From contig NZ_DJFS01000009.1 in assembly GCF_002432125.1 (NCBI RefSeq), positions 1-6,160 on the forward strand: a DNA stretch of 6,160 nucleotides. The letters run 5' to 3'. The translations under genes and the position numbers were made by a program. Under the pieces are notes generated by a model that saw only the letters and a list, made by a program, of their open reading frames with translations, searched no databases and was not told the origin of the DNA. Origin of the DNA: Brevundimonas sp. UBA5866. GTDB taxonomy: Bacteria > Pseudomonadota > Alphaproteobacteria > Caulobacterales > Caulobacteraceae. Below are positions 5,301 to 6,160 of this stretch, piece after piece; the stretch's first letter is position 1; each line of letters starts with the position of its first letter.

Positions 5301-5325
5301 AAGGGCTTGGTCGCCAGGATGCGTA
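5301..5325 (+). promoter_or_regulatory. Putative ECF sigma promoter of copA (AAGGG-N16-CGTA)
   Basis: AAGGG lies at 5301-5305 and CGTA at 5322-5325, with a 16-base spacer, in the 117-base gap between the sigma gene and copA. The CGTA ends 43 bases before the copA ATG. It would let copA be induced on its own as well as by any read-through from the regulator operon. Confidence 0.6.
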
Positions 5326-5368
5326 TCTGAACGAATGGCTGAATAGCAGATCAAGGAACTTCTTGCTG

Positions 5369-6160
5369 ATGTCGACCCCACACTTCGATCGTCGAACCCT
5401 TCTTCGTGGCGCCGTCGCGGGTGGCGGCCTGCTGGGATTGCAAGGGCTCCTACCCGCTTGGGCTCAGACCGGATCAGCCGGGCTGCGCGCCGATTTGCCG
5501 ACGCTGGCGGGGCCGAATATCGACCTGACGGTGGGCCGTTCCGAATTCATCGTCGGCGGGCGCACCGGCCATGCGGTGACGGTCAACGGCCTGTTGCCCG
5601 CCCCCATGCTGCGGATGCGCGAAGGCCAGAACGTGCGCCTGTCGGTCACCAACACACTGGACGAGGACACCTCGATCCATTGGCATGGCTTGCTGCTGCC
5701 GTTCCAGATGGACGGTGTGCCGGGCGTCAGCTTCCCCGGCATCAAGCCGCGCGAGACCTTTGTCTATGAGTTTCCGCTGAAGCAGTCGGGCACCTACTGG
5801 TATCACAGCCACTCGGGTTTGCAGGAGGCCATGGGCCACTATGGCCCCATCGTCATCGACCCGGCGGGCGCCGATCCGGTCGGCTATGACCGCGAGCATG
5901 TTCTGGTCCTGTCGGACTGGAGCTTCATGCATCCGCACGAAATCCTGGCCAAGCTGAAGAAGAGCCCCGGCTACTTCAACATGCAGAAGACCACACTGGC
6001 GGGCCTGCTGGACGGATCGGACGGTATGAGCCTGGCCGAGCGCCGGATGTGGGGGGCCATGCGGATGGACCCGCGCGACATCCTGGACGTCAACGGCACG
6101 ACCTACACCTATCTGGTCAACGGCCACGGGCCCGAGGAGAACTGGACCGGCCTGTTCCGG
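5369..6160 (+). CDS. copA: Multicopper oxidase CopA, N-terminal part (runs off window)
   Basis: CopA of the PcoA/CopA type is a periplasmic multicopper oxidase that oxidises Cu(I) to the less toxic Cu(II) using oxygen. The window holds the first 264 residues. A twin-arginine signal (FDRRTLLRGAV, R8-R9, then a hydrophobic stretch to PAWAQ around 33) indicates folded export by Tat. The first cupredoxin domain has the family text VNGLLPAPMLRMREGQNV, the first type 2/3 copper motif HWHG (H104, H106) and the second HSH (H146, H148 in YWYHSHSG). The other half of the trinuclear site, the type 1 site and any Met-rich repeat lie beyond the window. I chose the ATG at 5369; AAGGA lies 11 bases upstream, a long spacing, so the in-frame TTG at 5363 (5 bases from AAGGA) is a real alternative. 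Its own promoter motif lies at 5301-5325. Confidence 0.95.
   Translation, partial: MSTPHFDRRTLLRGAVAGGGLLGLQGLLPAWAQTGSAGLRADLPTLAGPNIDLTVGRSEFIVGGRTGHAVTVNGLLPAPMLRMREGQNVRLSVTNTLDEDTSIHWHGLLLPFQMDGVPGVSFPGIKPRETFVYEFPLKQSGTYWYHSHSGLQEAMGHYGPIVIDPAGADPVGYDREHVLVLSDWSFMHPHEILAKLKKSPGYFNMQKTTLAGLLDGSDGMSLAERRMWGAMRMDPRDILDVNGTTYTYLVNGHGPEENWTGLFR

Noticed and set aside
5474..6127. Open frame on the minus strand opposite copA
   Set aside because: The plus strand encodes an unmistakable multicopper oxidase with HWHG and HSH motifs; the opposite frame is a shadow.

Overview
The window is GC-rich, with high-GC codon use, twin-arginine exported cuproproteins and an IS5-family transposase. This suggests an alphaproteobacterium, perhaps Caulobacterales (Brevundimonas-like) or a sphingomonad; that placement is an inference from sequence style only. 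It reads as a copper-resistance island bordered on the left by an insertion sequence and cut on the right inside copA.

Layout: (1) 2-166, tail of an IS5-family transposase; (2) 355-1636 (+), copC and copD, periplasmic copper binding and inner-membrane copper transport; (3) 1649-3816 (-), a three-gene operon read from right to left: a membrane acyltransferase 3 broken by an apparent one-base deletion, a DUF411/CopG-type Cys-rich protein starting at TTG, and a secreted NTF2/SnoaL-like protein with a His-rich N-terminus; (4) 3945-5251 (+), a regulatory module in the order anti-sigma (CnrY-like), periplasmic metal sensor (CnrX-like), ECF sigma factor (CnrH-like); (5) 5369 to the window end (+), the N-terminal 264 residues of the multicopper oxidase CopA.

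Main result: each of the four transcription units is preceded by the same bipartite element, (A/G)AGGG, exactly 16 bases, then CGTA. It is correctly oriented each time and ends 29 to 47 bases before the start codon. I infer that this is the promoter recognised by the ECF sigma factor encoded here. The sensor-controlled sigma factor would then drive its own operon and every metal-handling unit in the island. In the divergent region 3817-3944 two copies sit back to back on one dyad axis, with their -35 elements 2 bases apart.

The sensor has H40, H44, E61, H117 and M121. These match, with a constant offset of 2, the metal ligands reported for the nickel/cobalt sensor CnrX (H42, H46, E63, H119, M123). 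A nickel/cobalt-type sensor design therefore appears to be wired to a copper-defence regulon. Proposed working model: periplasmic metal binds the CnrX-like sensor, the CnrY-like protein releases the sigma factor, and copCD, the acyltransferase-copG-NTF2 operon, the regulator operon and copA are switched on together.
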